Shown in pieces: positions 8,881-16,596 of a DNA stretch of 64,000 nucleotides (positions are counted from its first letter, which is position 1; every line of letters starts with the position of its first letter). Source of the stretch: Micromonospora vinacea (GTDB lineage Bacteria > Actinomycetota > Actinomycetes > Mycobacteriales > Micromonosporaceae); the NCBI RefSeq assembly GCF_015751785.1, contig NZ_JADOTY010000001.1, forward strand, positions 5,580,001 to 5,644,000. Direction: 5' to 3'. A program made the position numbers and the translations under genes. The notes below the pieces were generated by a model, which saw only the letters and a program-made list of their open reading frames with translations, was not told the DNA's origin and searched no databases.

Positions 8881-8912
8881 ACGCCGGGCCGGGCGGTTGC
8901 CCGGCCCGGCGT
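8881..8912 (+). terminator. GC-rich hairpin terminator
   Basis: A perfect 14-base-pair stem (8881-8894 with 8899-8912) with a GGTT loop lies 16 bases after the MFS stop codon. It has no T-tract but is long enough to act as an actinomycete-type terminator. Confidence 0.7.
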
Positions 8913-9006
8913 CGCTCTGATCATCGCTCTGCCATCGTCTCGCAATTGCAAAAGATGTGCAACAAGGTCTGGACAACGCCCGCGTGCCGTAACTAGCCTG
9001 ATCGCC

Positions 9007-9765
9007 ATGAGTCCTTACATTGTGGATCCCTGGGCCTGGCAGGAGAGCTGGGACCGTCAGCAGGAGGCTTACCTCCCCGACCGGGAACACCGGTTCACCG
9101 CCATGCTCGACACCGTCGACGCGGTCCTCGACGGCCGGCCGCCGCGGGTGCTCGACCTGGCCGGCGGCACCGGCAGCATCTCGCTGCGGACCCTCGCTCG
9201 CTTTCCCGCCGCGGAGCCGACACTGGTCGACCTCGACCCGGCGCTGCTCGCCATCGCCGCCGCCTCGCTGGCCGACCGGGCCACCATCGTCACGGCCGAC
9301 CTCGGCACCCCCGAGTGGCGCTCCGCGCTCCCCCACCAGGAGTTCGACGCCGTCCTCACCGCCACCGCCCTGCACTGGCTGCCGGCCGACCGGCTCGGGC
9401 AGCTCTACGCCGAACTGCGTGACGTGCTGCGACCGGGCGGCGTCTTCGTCAACGCCGACCACATGCCCGACGACACCCTGCCGGAGCTGACCAAGCGGCT
9501 GATGGACCGCGCCCGGGACCGGCGCAACGCCCGGTACGCCGCCGGCTCGACGCTGTCCTGGTCGGACTGGTGGGAGCGGGCCGGCGCCGACCCGACGCTC
9601 GCCCCGCTGGTCGCCCAGCGGCACGCCATCTACCCGACCGGGCACAGCCCCGAGTGGAACCCGCCGGTCTCCTGGCACCTGGCCGCGCTCACCGCGGCCG
9701 GCTTCAGCGAGGTCGGCACGGTCTGGCGAGGCGGCCCGGACGCCGTCGTCGCGGCGGTGCGCTGA
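9007..9765 (+). CDS. Class I SAM-dependent methyltransferase
   Basis: 252 residues from the ATG at 9007. The upstream in-frame codons run back into the previous terminator region and were excluded. The SAM-binding motif I is DLAGGTGS (about 50-57), motif II an acidic VDLDP, and motif III ALHWLPADRLGQLYAELRDVLRPGG. This is the UbiE/trans-aconitate-methyltransferase-like layout. It is a soluble enzyme that methylates an unidentified small acceptor. It stands as a single gene with a weak ribosome-binding site and no informative neighbours. Confidence 0.85.
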   Translation: MSPYIVDPWAWQESWDRQQEAYLPDREHRFTAMLDTVDAVLDGRPPRVLDLAGGTGSISLRTLARFPAAEPTLVDLDPALLAIAAASLADRATIVTADLGTPEWRSALPHQEFDAVLTATALHWLPADRLGQLYAELRDVLRPGGVFVNADHMPDDTLPELTKRLMDRARDRRNARYAAGSTLSWSDWWERAGADPTLAPLVAQRHAIYPTGHSPEWNPPVSWHLAALTAAGFSEVGTVWRGGPDAVVAAVR

Positions 9766-9770
9766 CGCCA

Positions 9771-9820
9771 CCCTCGCCGGGAGGTGACTGACGCGCCCTC
9801 GTCGGGAGGTGACCGACGCC
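9771..9820. repeat. Tandem duplication of a 25-base unit upstream of crcB
   Basis: Two adjacent 25-base copies (9771-9795 and 9796-9820) share the core TCGGGAGGTGAC with three mismatches. Both contain a GGGAGGTGA ribosome-binding-like string. They lie in the gap between the methyltransferase stop and the first crcB start. I see no fluoride-riboswitch motif here. Confidence 0.7.
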
Positions 9821-9848
9821 GCCGTCGCCGGCACTACGCTGAGGAGCC

Positions 9849-10322
9849 GTGCCAGAGCCTTTCGAACCGCGTACCGACCCCGACGTCGACCTGCGAGTCC
9901 CCGCCGACCGCCGCGAACTGACCGCGCGTCCCGCGACGATCCTCGCCGCGATCGCGGCCGGTGGGGTGCTCGGCGCGCTGGCCCGGGCCGGCCTGCAACA
10001 CGCCGTTCCGCACCCACCGACCGGCTTCCCGTGGGCGACGTTCACCATCAACACGTCCGGCTGCCTGCTGATCGGCGTGCTGATGGCGGTGCTCGGGCAC
10101 CTCGACGGCGGACCCCCGCTGGCTCGCCCGTTCCTCGGGGTCGGGGTGCTCGGCGGTTTCACCACCTTCTCCACCTACGCGGTCGACGTCCAGCAGGCGA
10201 TCGTCGTGGGCGCGCCGGGCACCGCACTGGCGTATCTCGCCGCGACGGTGCTCGGGGCGCTCGTCGCGGTCGGGGTGGGCGACGCCGCAACCACCGGGCT
10301 GCTGCGGCAGGCGACCCGGTGA
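9849..10322 (+). CDS. crcB: Fluoride exporter subunit CrcB (first copy)
   Basis: 157 residues from a GTG preceded by TGAGGAG. After a 30-residue charged extension come four membrane helices: ILAAIAAGGVLGALARAG; the conserved WATFTINTSGCLLIGVL; GVGVLGGFTTFSTYAVD, which carries the Fluc Phe-box/Na+-site G-[GF]-x-T-T-F-S-T motif; and a final helix. CrcB/Fluc forms dual-topology or heterodimeric fluoride channels in the cytoplasmic membrane. The stop overlaps the GTG of a second crcB, the usual arrangement for an obligate heterodimer with opposite membrane orientation. Confidence 0.93.
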   Translation: MPEPFEPRTDPDVDLRVPADRRELTARPATILAAIAAGGVLGALARAGLQHAVPHPPTGFPWATFTINTSGCLLIGVLMAVLGHLDGGPPLARPFLGVGVLGGFTTFSTYAVDVQQAIVVGAPGTALAYLAATVLGALVAVGVGDAATTGLLRQATR

Positions 10323-10681
10323 CCGTCCTGCTCATCGCCCTGGGTGCGGCCGTCGGCGCGCCGCTGCGCTACCTCACCGACCGGGCCGTGCAGTCCCGGC
10401 ACGGCTCGGCGTTCCCCTGGGGCACGTTGCTCGTCAACGTGGCCGGGTCGCTGCTGCTCGGCATCGTGGTCGGGTGGCCGGCCGGCCCGGCGGTCAGCGC
10501 GTTGCTCGGCACCGGTTTCTGCGGCGCGCTGACCACCTACTCCACCTTCAGCTACGAGACGCTGCGGCTGACCACTGGCGGCCATCGGCTCCTCGCGCTG
10601 ACCAACGTGCTGGGCAGCGTGACCGCCGGGCTCGCCGCTGCCACCGCCGGCTACGCCCTGGCCCGCGCCCTGACCGGCTGA
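10319..10681 (+). CDS. crcB: Fluoride exporter subunit CrcB (second copy)
   Basis: 120 residues starting at the GTG that overlaps the previous stop (GTGA). It has four membrane helices with PWGTLLVNVAGSLLLGI and the pore motif GALTTYSTFSYE. It is shorter than the first copy because it lacks the N-terminal extension. Translational coupling by the four-base overlap fits 1:1 production of the two halves of a heteromeric fluoride channel. Confidence 0.93.
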   Translation: MTVLLIALGAAVGAPLRYLTDRAVQSRHGSAFPWGTLLVNVAGSLLLGIVVGWPAGPAVSALLGTGFCGALTTYSTFSYETLRLTTGGHRLLALTNVLGSVTAGLAAATAGYALARALTG

Positions 10682-10750
10682 CCGCACGCCCGCCGCGCCC
10701 CACCCGTTTCCACCCGGCACCAACGCCTGGACCAGGCATCGGTCGGCAAC

Positions 10751-10787
10751 ACACCGAGGGTATATACGAGAGGTATACCCTCGGTGT
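10751..10787 (+). promoter_or_regulatory. Perfect PadR-type operator over the padR promoter
   Basis: ACACCGAGGGTATA (10751-10764) and TATACCCTCGGTGT (10774-10787) are perfect 14-base arms around a 9-base spacer, ending 11 bases before the padR ATG. The TATA-containing arms overlap the expected -10 element, and no Shine-Dalgarno is visible. The transcript is therefore probably leaderless or nearly so, and blocked by bound PadR. PadR sites are typically dyads with AT-rich ATAC/GTAT cores, as here. Autoregulation of the downstream ABC operon is the natural reading. Confidence 0.85.
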
Positions 10788-10798
10788 AGTCTGCTGGC

Positions 10799-11323
10799 AT
10801 GAGCGTGCCACTGACTCTTCTCGGCCTCCTCGAACGGGAGCCCAGCCACGGTTACGACCTGAAGCGCGACTACGACGCCTTCTTCGGCCGGGGCAAGCCA
10901 CTGCCGTTCGGCCAGGTCTACTCCACCCTCAGCCGACTGGCCCGCGACGGCAAGGTGGTGATCAGCGACGTCGCCCCCGGCTCCGGCCCCGACCGCAAGC
11001 GCTACATCATCACCGACGTCGGCGCGACCGAGGTCGAGCAGTGGCTGACCCAACCGGTCGACCCGGAACCACACCTGCAGACGGTGCTCTTCGCCAAGGT
11101 CGTGCTCGCGCTGATGCTGGACCGGCCGGCCGCCGAATACCTCGACACCCAGCGCAGCGCGCACCTGCACCGGATGCGTGAGCTGACCGAGATCAAGCGC
11201 GCCGGCGGTCTGGTCGACGCGCTGCTCGCCGACCACGGCCTCTACCACCTGGAGGCGGACCTCCGATGGATCGAGATGACCGGTGCCCGACTGGACGCCC
11301 TGCGGAAAGAGGTGCGGCCGTGA
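10799..11323 (+). CDS. PadR family transcriptional regulator
   Basis: 174 residues. The N-terminal winged helix (LTLLGLLEREPSHGYDLKRDYDAFFGR...LPFGQVYSTLSRLARDGKV) is the PadR signature. The C-terminal helical dimerisation/effector region contains LQTVLFAKVVLALMLDRPAAEYL. It is the first gene of a three-gene operon with an ABC ATPase (overlap GTGA) and an FtsX-like permease. PadR regulators of this layout repress their own exporter operon and respond to the exported drug or lipid. The palindrome just upstream is its probable operator. Confidence 0.92.
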   Translation: MSVPLTLLGLLEREPSHGYDLKRDYDAFFGRGKPLPFGQVYSTLSRLARDGKVVISDVAPGSGPDRKRYIITDVGATEVEQWLTQPVDPEPHLQTVLFAKVVLALMLDRPAAEYLDTQRSAHLHRMRELTEIKRAGGLVDALLADHGLYHLEADLRWIEMTGARLDALRKEVRP

Positions 11324-12000
11324 GTGTCGTGATCGAAGCGCGCGACGTGGAGTTCTCCTTCGGTCAGACCCCCGCCCTGCGCGGCGCGAGCGTCGCCGTG
11401 GAGGCGGGCGAGATCCTCGCCGTGATGGGCCCCAGCGGCTCCGGCAAGTCCACCCTGTTGCACTGTCTGGCCGGCATCCTGGTGCCCGACTCCGGAGAGA
11501 TCCTCTTCGACGGGGCGCGGGTCGACGCCATGGCCGAGACCCAGCGCAGCAGCCTGCGCCGGGACCGCTTCGGCTTCGTGTTCCAGTTCGGCCAGCTCGT
11601 TCCCGAGCTGACCGCTGTGGAGAACGTCGCGCTGCCGCTGCTGCTCAGCGGCGTACACCGCAAGCAGGCGCTCCCCAGGGCGCGAGCCTGGTTCGCGCGC
11701 CTCGGCCTGGACGGCCTGGAGCAGCGCCGCTCGGGTGAGCTCTCCGGCGGGCAGGCGCAACGCGTCGCCCTGGCCCGCGGCCTGGTCGCCGAGCCGCAGG
11801 TGCTCTTCGCCGACGAGCCGACCGGCGCGCTCGACTCGCTCACCGGGGAGCAGGTGATGGACCTGCTGGTCAGCGCCGCCCGCGAGCAGGGCACCACTGT
11901 CATCCTGGTGACCCACGAGCCCAGGATCGCGGCGTACGCCGACCGCGAGGTCATGGTCCGTGACGGGCGCGTCAACGCGCCGGACCGGATCGCCTCATGA
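11320..12000 (+). CDS. ABC transporter ATP-binding protein (MacB/LolD type)
   Basis: 226 residues from the GTG overlapping the padR stop. Walker A is GPSGSGKST (37-45). The signature LSGGQAQRVALARG lies near 138-151 and Walker B is VLFADEPTGALD, followed by the switch histidine in VTHEP. Length and DEPTGALD match the ATPases that work with FtsX/MacB-type permeases in antibiotic or peptide export and resistance. It overlaps the permease start by four bases (ATGA), so the pair is translationally coupled. Confidence 0.93.
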   Translation: MSVVIEARDVEFSFGQTPALRGASVAVEAGEILAVMGPSGSGKSTLLHCLAGILVPDSGEILFDGARVDAMAETQRSSLRRDRFGFVFQFGQLVPELTAVENVALPLLLSGVHRKQALPRARAWFARLGLDGLEQRRSGELSGGQAQRVALARGLVAEPQVLFADEPTGALDSLTGEQVMDLLVSAAREQGTTVILVTHEPRIAAYADREVMVRDGRVNAPDRIAS

Positions 12001-14150
12001 TCCGCTTCGGGCTCCGCCTCGCCGTGGCCGGCGGCCGTGAGGCGCTCACCCGCCTGATCGCCATCGCCGCCGCCGTCGCGGTCGGCAGCGGGCTGCTGCT
12101 GACCACTCTCGCCGGGGTCAACGCGGTAAACGCCCAGCTCACCCGGTACGCGTCGATGTATCCCAGTGCCTCGGCCGGCGGAACCGACCCGCTGTGGTGG
12201 TCCACCCGGCAGGACTACTTTCTTGGCAAGCAGATCATCCGGATCGACGTCGCCGCGACCGGTCCGAGTGCTCCCACCCCGGTCGGCATCCCGACCACCC
12301 CGGGTCCCGGCGAGTACTACGCCTCGCCCGCGTTGCGGGAGCTGCTGGCCGCCCACCCCTCCGACCAACTGGGCGACCGCTACCCGGGGCGCGACCTCGG
12401 TACCGTTGGACCCGCCGCGCTGACCTCGCCGGACACCCTGCTCGTCATCGCCGGCGGCGCCCCCGACCAGGTCGCCAAGCTACCCGCTGCGAAGCAGGTC
12501 ACCAGCGTCGGCGACACCCCCGCCCTCCCCGAGACCACTGTGAACCTCATCCTGGGCGTCATCGCCGGCGGGCTGCTGTTCCCGGTGCTGATCTTCATCG
12601 GCACCGCCACCCGGCTCAGCGCGGCCCGCCGCGAGCAACGCTTCGCCGCGATGCGCCTGGTCGGCGCGACACCCCGGCAGATCTCGATGGTCGCCGCCGT
12701 GGAGGCGAGCGCCGCGGCGGTCGCCGGCACTGCCGTCGGCTTCGGGCTGTTCTACGCCTTCCGCGATCCGCTCGCGAGCATCCCGTTCACCGGCATGCCG
12801 TTCTTCCCCGGCGACATGTCGCTGGGCGTGCTGAACGTCCTGCTGGTGGCGCTCGGCGTACCGGCCGGGGCGGCGGTGGCCGCCCAGGTCTCGCTGCGCC
12901 GGGTACGGATCTCGCCGCTGGGCGTCACCCGGCGGGTCACCCCCCGGGCGCCGCGCGCGTACCGGCTGATCCCGGCCCTGCTCGGTGTCGCCGTGCTGGT
13001 CTTCGCCATCGGCTTCAAACCGGAAACGTCCGACGGCCAGACTGCGGTGTTCCTGCCCGGTCTGCTGCTCATCATGGCCGGTCTGGTCTTCGCCGGCCCG
13101 TGGTTGACGATGGTCGGTGCCCGGGTGATGGCCCGGTACGCCAACCGCCCGGCCACCCTCATCGCCGCGCGACGCCTCGCCGACAACCCGAAGGCCGGCT
13201 TCCGGGCGATCAGCGGCATCATGCTCGCGCTCTTCGTCACGAGCGTGTCCGTCGGCGTCATCACCACGATCGTCGCCAACCGCGGCCCGGCACCGGTCGG
13301 TTCGACCGATGCGGGCACGGTGACCACCGTCTTCGACGAGAAGGTGCCGTCGGTGCCCGACGCGCTCTTCGCCGAGCTGCGGGCGATCACCGGGGTGCGC
13401 TCCGCGACCGCCATCCGGGAAGACCCGGACATGATGAACGGTGGCGAGGGCGGGATGATCGCGTGCGCCGACCTGCCGAGCGCGTACGGCCGGTGCGCCG
13501 ACGGCGCGAGCGTCATCGAGGTGCCGATGGGCCTCAGCCGTTGGCGGGAATCGGCATCGCCCGCGACGGTCTGGCCCGCCGCGTCGCTCACCCTCGACGA
13601 ACTCCAGCGGCTACCCGTGGTGTCGATGGTCGTCGGCACCGACGGCTCCGCCGCCGCCATCGAGCGCACCCGCACCGTGCTGGAAGTCGCCTTCCCGACC
13701 TTCTGGGTCGGGCCGAACGTGCCCGGCGACTTCGAGTCGGACTTCGCCAACACGCTGCGCGGCTGGGAACAACTGGCCAACGTCATCATCATCGCCAGCC
13801 TCGCGCTCGGCGGGTGCAGCCTCGCGGTCAGCGTCATCGGCGGTCTCACCGAACGCCGACGCCCGTTCAGCCTGCTGCGCCTCAGCGGCGCTCCGGTGCG
13901 GGTCCTGCGTCGGGTGGTGGCGCTGGAGAGCGCCGTGCCGATGCTCGCCGTCGCCGCCGTCGCCATCGGCATGGGCCTCCTCGCCGCCCACCTGTTCCTA
14001 CGGGCGCAGATGGGCTACACGCTGATCGCGCCGGAGCCACGCTTCTACGTGATCGTCGTGGTCGGGTTGGCAGCCTGCCTGGGCGTCATCGCCTCCACCC
14101 TGCCGTTGCTGGAACGCATCACCGGGCCGGAGACCGCCCGCAGCGAGTAG
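11997..14150 (+). CDS. FtsX-like ABC transporter permease
   Basis: 717 residues. It has an N-terminal membrane anchor (about 15-37), an extracytoplasmic region, then two FtsX-type membrane blocks. The first block begins near LILGVIAGGLLFPVLIFIGTATRLSAARREQRFAAMRLVGATPRQISMVAAVEA; the second near WEQLANVIIIASLALGGCSLAVSVIGGLTERRRPFSLLRLSGAPVRVLRRVVALES. Both carry the E-R-R/R-L-x-G-A signature of FtsX/MacB-family mechanotransmitter permeases. Together with the ATPase it probably exports or excludes a membrane-active compound. It ends three bases before the convergent cobalamin operon, with no visible terminator between them. Confidence 0.9.
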   Translation: MIRFGLRLAVAGGREALTRLIAIAAAVAVGSGLLLTTLAGVNAVNAQLTRYASMYPSASAGGTDPLWWSTRQDYFLGKQIIRIDVAATGPSAPTPVGIPTTPGPGEYYASPALRELLAAHPSDQLGDRYPGRDLGTVGPAALTSPDTLLVIAGGAPDQVAKLPAAKQVTSVGDTPALPETTVNLILGVIAGGLLFPVLIFIGTATRLSAARREQRFAAMRLVGATPRQISMVAAVEASAAAVAGTAVGFGLFYAFRDPLASIPFTGMPFFPGDMSLGVLNVLLVALGVPAGAAVAAQVSLRRVRISPLGVTRRVTPRAPRAYRLIPALLGVAVLVFAIGFKPETSDGQTAVFLPGLLLIMAGLVFAGPWLTMVGARVMARYANRPATLIAARRLADNPKAGFRAISGIMLALFVTSVSVGVITTIVANRGPAPVGSTDAGTVTTVFDEKVPSVPDALFAELRAITGVRSATAIREDPDMMNGGEGGMIACADLPSAYGRCADGASVIEVPMGLSRWRESASPATVWPAASLTLDELQRLPVVSMVVGTDGSAAAIERTRTVLEVAFPTFWVGPNVPGDFESDFANTLRGWEQLANVIIIASLALGGCSLAVSVIGGLTERRRPFSLLRLSGAPVRVLRRVVALESAVPMLAVAAVAIGMGLLAAHLFLRAQMGYTLIAPEPRFYVIVVVGLAACLGVIASTLPLLERITGPETARSE

Positions 14151-14153
14151 CCG

Positions 14154-15809
14154 TCAGGCCGTCGGCCCGGTGGTGGTGAGGGCGACCACCGGGCCGAGGA
14201 CGAAGACAGCGGGCGGACCGACGCCCTCCCGGGCGGCGACCGCGCCGATCTCGTCCAGTCGGGCGGGTACCGATCGCTGGTCGGGCAGCCCGGCGTCCTG
14301 CACGGCCAGCACCGGGGTCTCCGGGGCGCGACCGTGCTCGATCAGCACGCTGGCAATCTTGCCGATGGTGTCGACGGCCATCAGCAGCACGACGGTGCCC
14401 CGGGCCCGGGCCAGCGCCGCCCAGTCGACGAGCGAGTCGGGGTGCCCGGGCGGCAGGTGCCCGGACACGACTGTGACGTCGTGTGCCACGCCCCGGTGCG
14501 TAACCGGCACACCGGCGAGGGCCGGGGCGGCGAGCGCGCTGCTCACCCCCGGGACCACCGTCACCGGCACCCCGGCCGCCACGCAGGCCTGCACCTCCTC
14601 GTGGCCACGCCCGAAGACGTACGGGTCACCACCCTTGAGCCGGACCACCCGGCGACCGGCGCGGGCGTGCGACACCAGGGCCTCGTTGATCGCCTCCTGG
14701 GCCATCGACGGGCCACGGGGCACCTTCGCGGCGTCGACCACCAGCACGTCGGGGCGCAGCCCGGCGAGCAGCCCCTGCGGGGCGAGTCGGTCGACCACCA
14801 CGACGTCCGCCGCATCGAGCAGCGCCTTCGCGCGTACCGTGATCAGGTCGTCCGGCCCCGGGCCGCCGCCGACCACGGCGACCGAGCCGTGGTCATGGTC
14901 GTGGTGGTCGTGCCCGTGGTGGTGGTGGCCGACCGGGTCATCGGGGTGGTCGTGCGGGCGTTGCGGGCGACCCACCTTGTCGGCGAAGCCGGGCATCAAC
15001 ACCCGGTACGCGCAGGTGTCGCAGTTCATCCGGATGTCCCCGCCCAGCGCCTCGGCGTAGCGCTCCAGGACGAGGTCGGCGAGGGCGTCACAGTCGCCGA
15101 TCACCTCGGCGACGCGGACGTCCAGGTCGGGGTGGGCGGCGGCGAACTCCGCCGACTGGGCGACGATCCGGTCCGGCAGCACCCCGGCGAACAGGAAGTA
15201 GGGCGCCACCACGATCCGGCGCGCGCCGAGGCGGCGCAGCCGTTCCAGCACGGCCGGCACCGACGGCTGCGCCAGCGAGATGAACCCCGGCTCCACGCCC
15301 GCGTAGCCGCGCCCCTCCCAGAGCAGCCGGGCGACCTTGGCGACCTCGGCGTTGGCGTCCGGGTCGGTGGACCCCCGCCCGATCAACGCCACCCACGTGC
15401 CGGCCCGGTCGGCACCGGTCAGCTCCGTGCCGGCCCGGTCGGCACCGGCCAGTGCGGCGTCGATGCGCTGTTCGAGGGCTTCGTGCAGCAGCGGGTGGGG
15501 GCCGAGCGGGCGGCCGTAGCGGTAGCTGAGCCCGGGGTGGCGCTGCTGTTCCCGGGCCATCGCGGCGGGGATGTCGCCCTTGCCGTGACCGGCGCCGGTG
15601 AGCACCAGTGGGAGCGCCACCAGCGCCCGGTGCCCACTGGCGACGAGCGCGCCGACCGCGTCGGTCAGCGGTGGGCGGGACAGCTCGATGAAGCCGCCCT
15701 CGACGTCGCCGATGTCCCCGCGACCGCGGACCCGCTCGACGAGAGCGGCGAACTGCTCGACCCCGGCCGCGCTGCGCGTGCCGTGCCCGACGATGACCAA
15801 TCCGGTCAT
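14154..15809 (-). CDS. cbiX-cobA: Fused sirohydrochlorin cobaltochelatase CbiX and uroporphyrinogen-III C-methyltransferase CobA
   Basis: 551 residues with GAGGAGAA before the ATG at 15809; the longer open frame upstream only shadows cobH. Residues 1-260 are a double CbiX chelatase domain (VIVGHGTRS, GGFIELSRPP, VALPLVLTGAGHGKGDIP, second half PYFLFAGVLPDRI). Next come an M-x-C-x-x-C motif (MNCDTC, 261-266) and a histidine-rich linker (286-308). Residues 309-551 are a SAM-dependent CobA/SUMT (VGGGPGPDDLITVRA, RLKGGDPYVFGRGHEE, VPGVSSALAAPALAGVPVTHRG). The fusion joins uroporphyrinogen III methylation to cobalt insertion. B. megaterium CbiX also ends in a His-rich stretch and an MXCXXC Fe-S site. 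A 30-base tandem repeat (15396-15448) duplicates ADRAGT inside the chelatase part. Confidence 0.9.
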   Translation of the reverse strand: MTGLVIVGHGTRSAAGVEQFAALVERVRGRGDIGDVEGGFIELSRPPLTDAVGALVASGHRALVALPLVLTGAGHGKGDIPAAMAREQQRHPGLSYRYGRPLGPHPLLHEALEQRIDAALAGADRAGTELTGADRAGTWVALIGRGSTDPDANAEVAKVARLLWEGRGYAGVEPGFISLAQPSVPAVLERLRRLGARRIVVAPYFLFAGVLPDRIVAQSAEFAAAHPDLDVRVAEVIGDCDALADLVLERYAEALGGDIRMNCDTCAYRVLMPGFADKVGRPQRPHDHPDDPVGHHHHGHDHHDHDHGSVAVVGGGPGPDDLITVRAKALLDAADVVVVDRLAPQGLLAGLRPDVLVVDAAKVPRGPSMAQEAINEALVSHARAGRRVVRLKGGDPYVFGRGHEEVQACVAAGVPVTVVPGVSSALAAPALAGVPVTHRGVAHDVTVVSGHLPPGHPDSLVDWAALARARGTVVLLMAVDTIGKIASVLIEHGRAPETPVLAVQDAGLPDQRSVPARLDEIGAVAAREGVGPPAVFVLGPVVALTTTGPTA

Positions 15810-16402
15810 GACTTCTCCTCGACGTAGAGCAGGGCGTTGAGGGCGGCCGCGGCGACCGCCGAGCCACCCTTCTCCCCCACGTTGGACACTGCGGGCAGGC
15901 CGCTGGCCCGTAGCGCCGCCTTCGACTCGGCGGCGCCCACGAAGCCGACCGGCAGGCCGACGACGAGCGCCGGTGCGGCGTCCACTGTGAGCAGTTCGAC
16001 GAGCGCGGTGGGCGCGCAGCCGACCACCCAGACCGCTCCGGTTCCGACCCGGTCCAGTGCGATCCGCACGGCCGCCGCCGAGCGGGTGATGCCGGCCGAG
16101 CGGCCCAGGGCGGCGGCGGCCGGCTCGGCGACCGGACAGACCAGTTCCAGGCCGGCCCGGGTGATGCCGGCGGCGACCATCGCCACGTCGGTGACCACCG
16201 GCGCCCCGGCGCGCAGCGCGGCCAGCCCCGCTTCCAGGGCGACCTCGTCGCAGACCAGCTCGTCGACGTACGCGAGGTCGGCGCTGGCGTGCACCACCCG
16301 CTCGGTCACGGCGCGGCTCAGCGGCGGCAGGTGCGTCAGGTCGACGCGCTCGCGCAGGATGCGGTACGACTCGGCCTCGATGGGGTGCACGACCCGGCTC
16401 AT
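15806..16402 (-). CDS. cobH: Precorrin-8X methylmutase
   Basis: 198 residues. CobH/CbiC motifs are clear: HPIEAESYRILRERVD, VHASADLAYVDEL, GAPVVTDVAMVAAGI, VGLPVGFVGAAESK. The enzyme migrates the C-11 methyl group to C-12, converting precorrin-8X to hydrogenobyrinate or its cobalt form to cobyrinate. The histidine of the HPIEAESY motif is the known catalytic acid region. It overlaps both neighbours by four bases (ferredoxin upstream, cbiX-cobA downstream). It is therefore an internal gene of the long cobalamin operon. Confidence 0.95.
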   Translation of the reverse strand: MSRVVHPIEAESYRILRERVDLTHLPPLSRAVTERVVHASADLAYVDELVCDEVALEAGLAALRAGAPVVTDVAMVAAGITRAGLELVCPVAEPAAAALGRSAGITRSAAAVRIALDRVGTGAVWVVGCAPTALVELLTVDAAPALVVGLPVGFVGAAESKAALRASGLPAVSNVGEKGGSAVAAAALNALLYVEEKS

Positions 16403-16596
16403 CGGGCTCCTTCACAGGGGTCGGGCTCGACGACGCGGATGGCGTCGACCGGGCAGATCTCCAGGCACTCCAGGCAGCCGGTGCACCGGTCGGCGCGGAC
16501 GGTGAGGCCACCGGCGACGGGTCGGATCGCGTGCGTCGGGCAGGTGAGCAGGCAGGCGCCGCAGCCCTGGCAGGCGTCGATGGTCACGAGCGCCAC
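16399..16596 (-). CDS. 2[4Fe-4S] ferredoxin within the cobalamin operon
   Basis: 65 residues with two C-x2-C-x2-C-x3-C clusters: CQGCGACLLTCP and CTGCLECLEICP. This is the compact bacterial 2[4Fe-4S] ferredoxin fold. It overlaps the end of cbiG-cobJ by 13 bases and cobH by four. The steady overlaps argue that it serves this pathway, probably as an electron donor for a reductive step such as cobalt reduction before adenosylation, Fe-S-dependent CbiX, or ring chemistry in place of CobG. Which step is unknown. Confidence 0.9.
   Translation of the reverse strand: MALVTIDACQGCGACLLTCPTHAIRPVAGGLTVRADRCTGCLECLEICPVDAIRVVEPDPCEGAR

Noticed and set aside
9766-9848. Fluoride riboswitch upstream of crcB
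   Set aside because: The gap is short and lacks the conserved riboswitch pattern; only a tandem duplication is seen.
15810-16511. N-terminal extension of the cbiX-cobA frame
   Set aside because: It lies wholly over cobH in another frame, and a strong GAGGAGAA site precedes the ATG at 15809.
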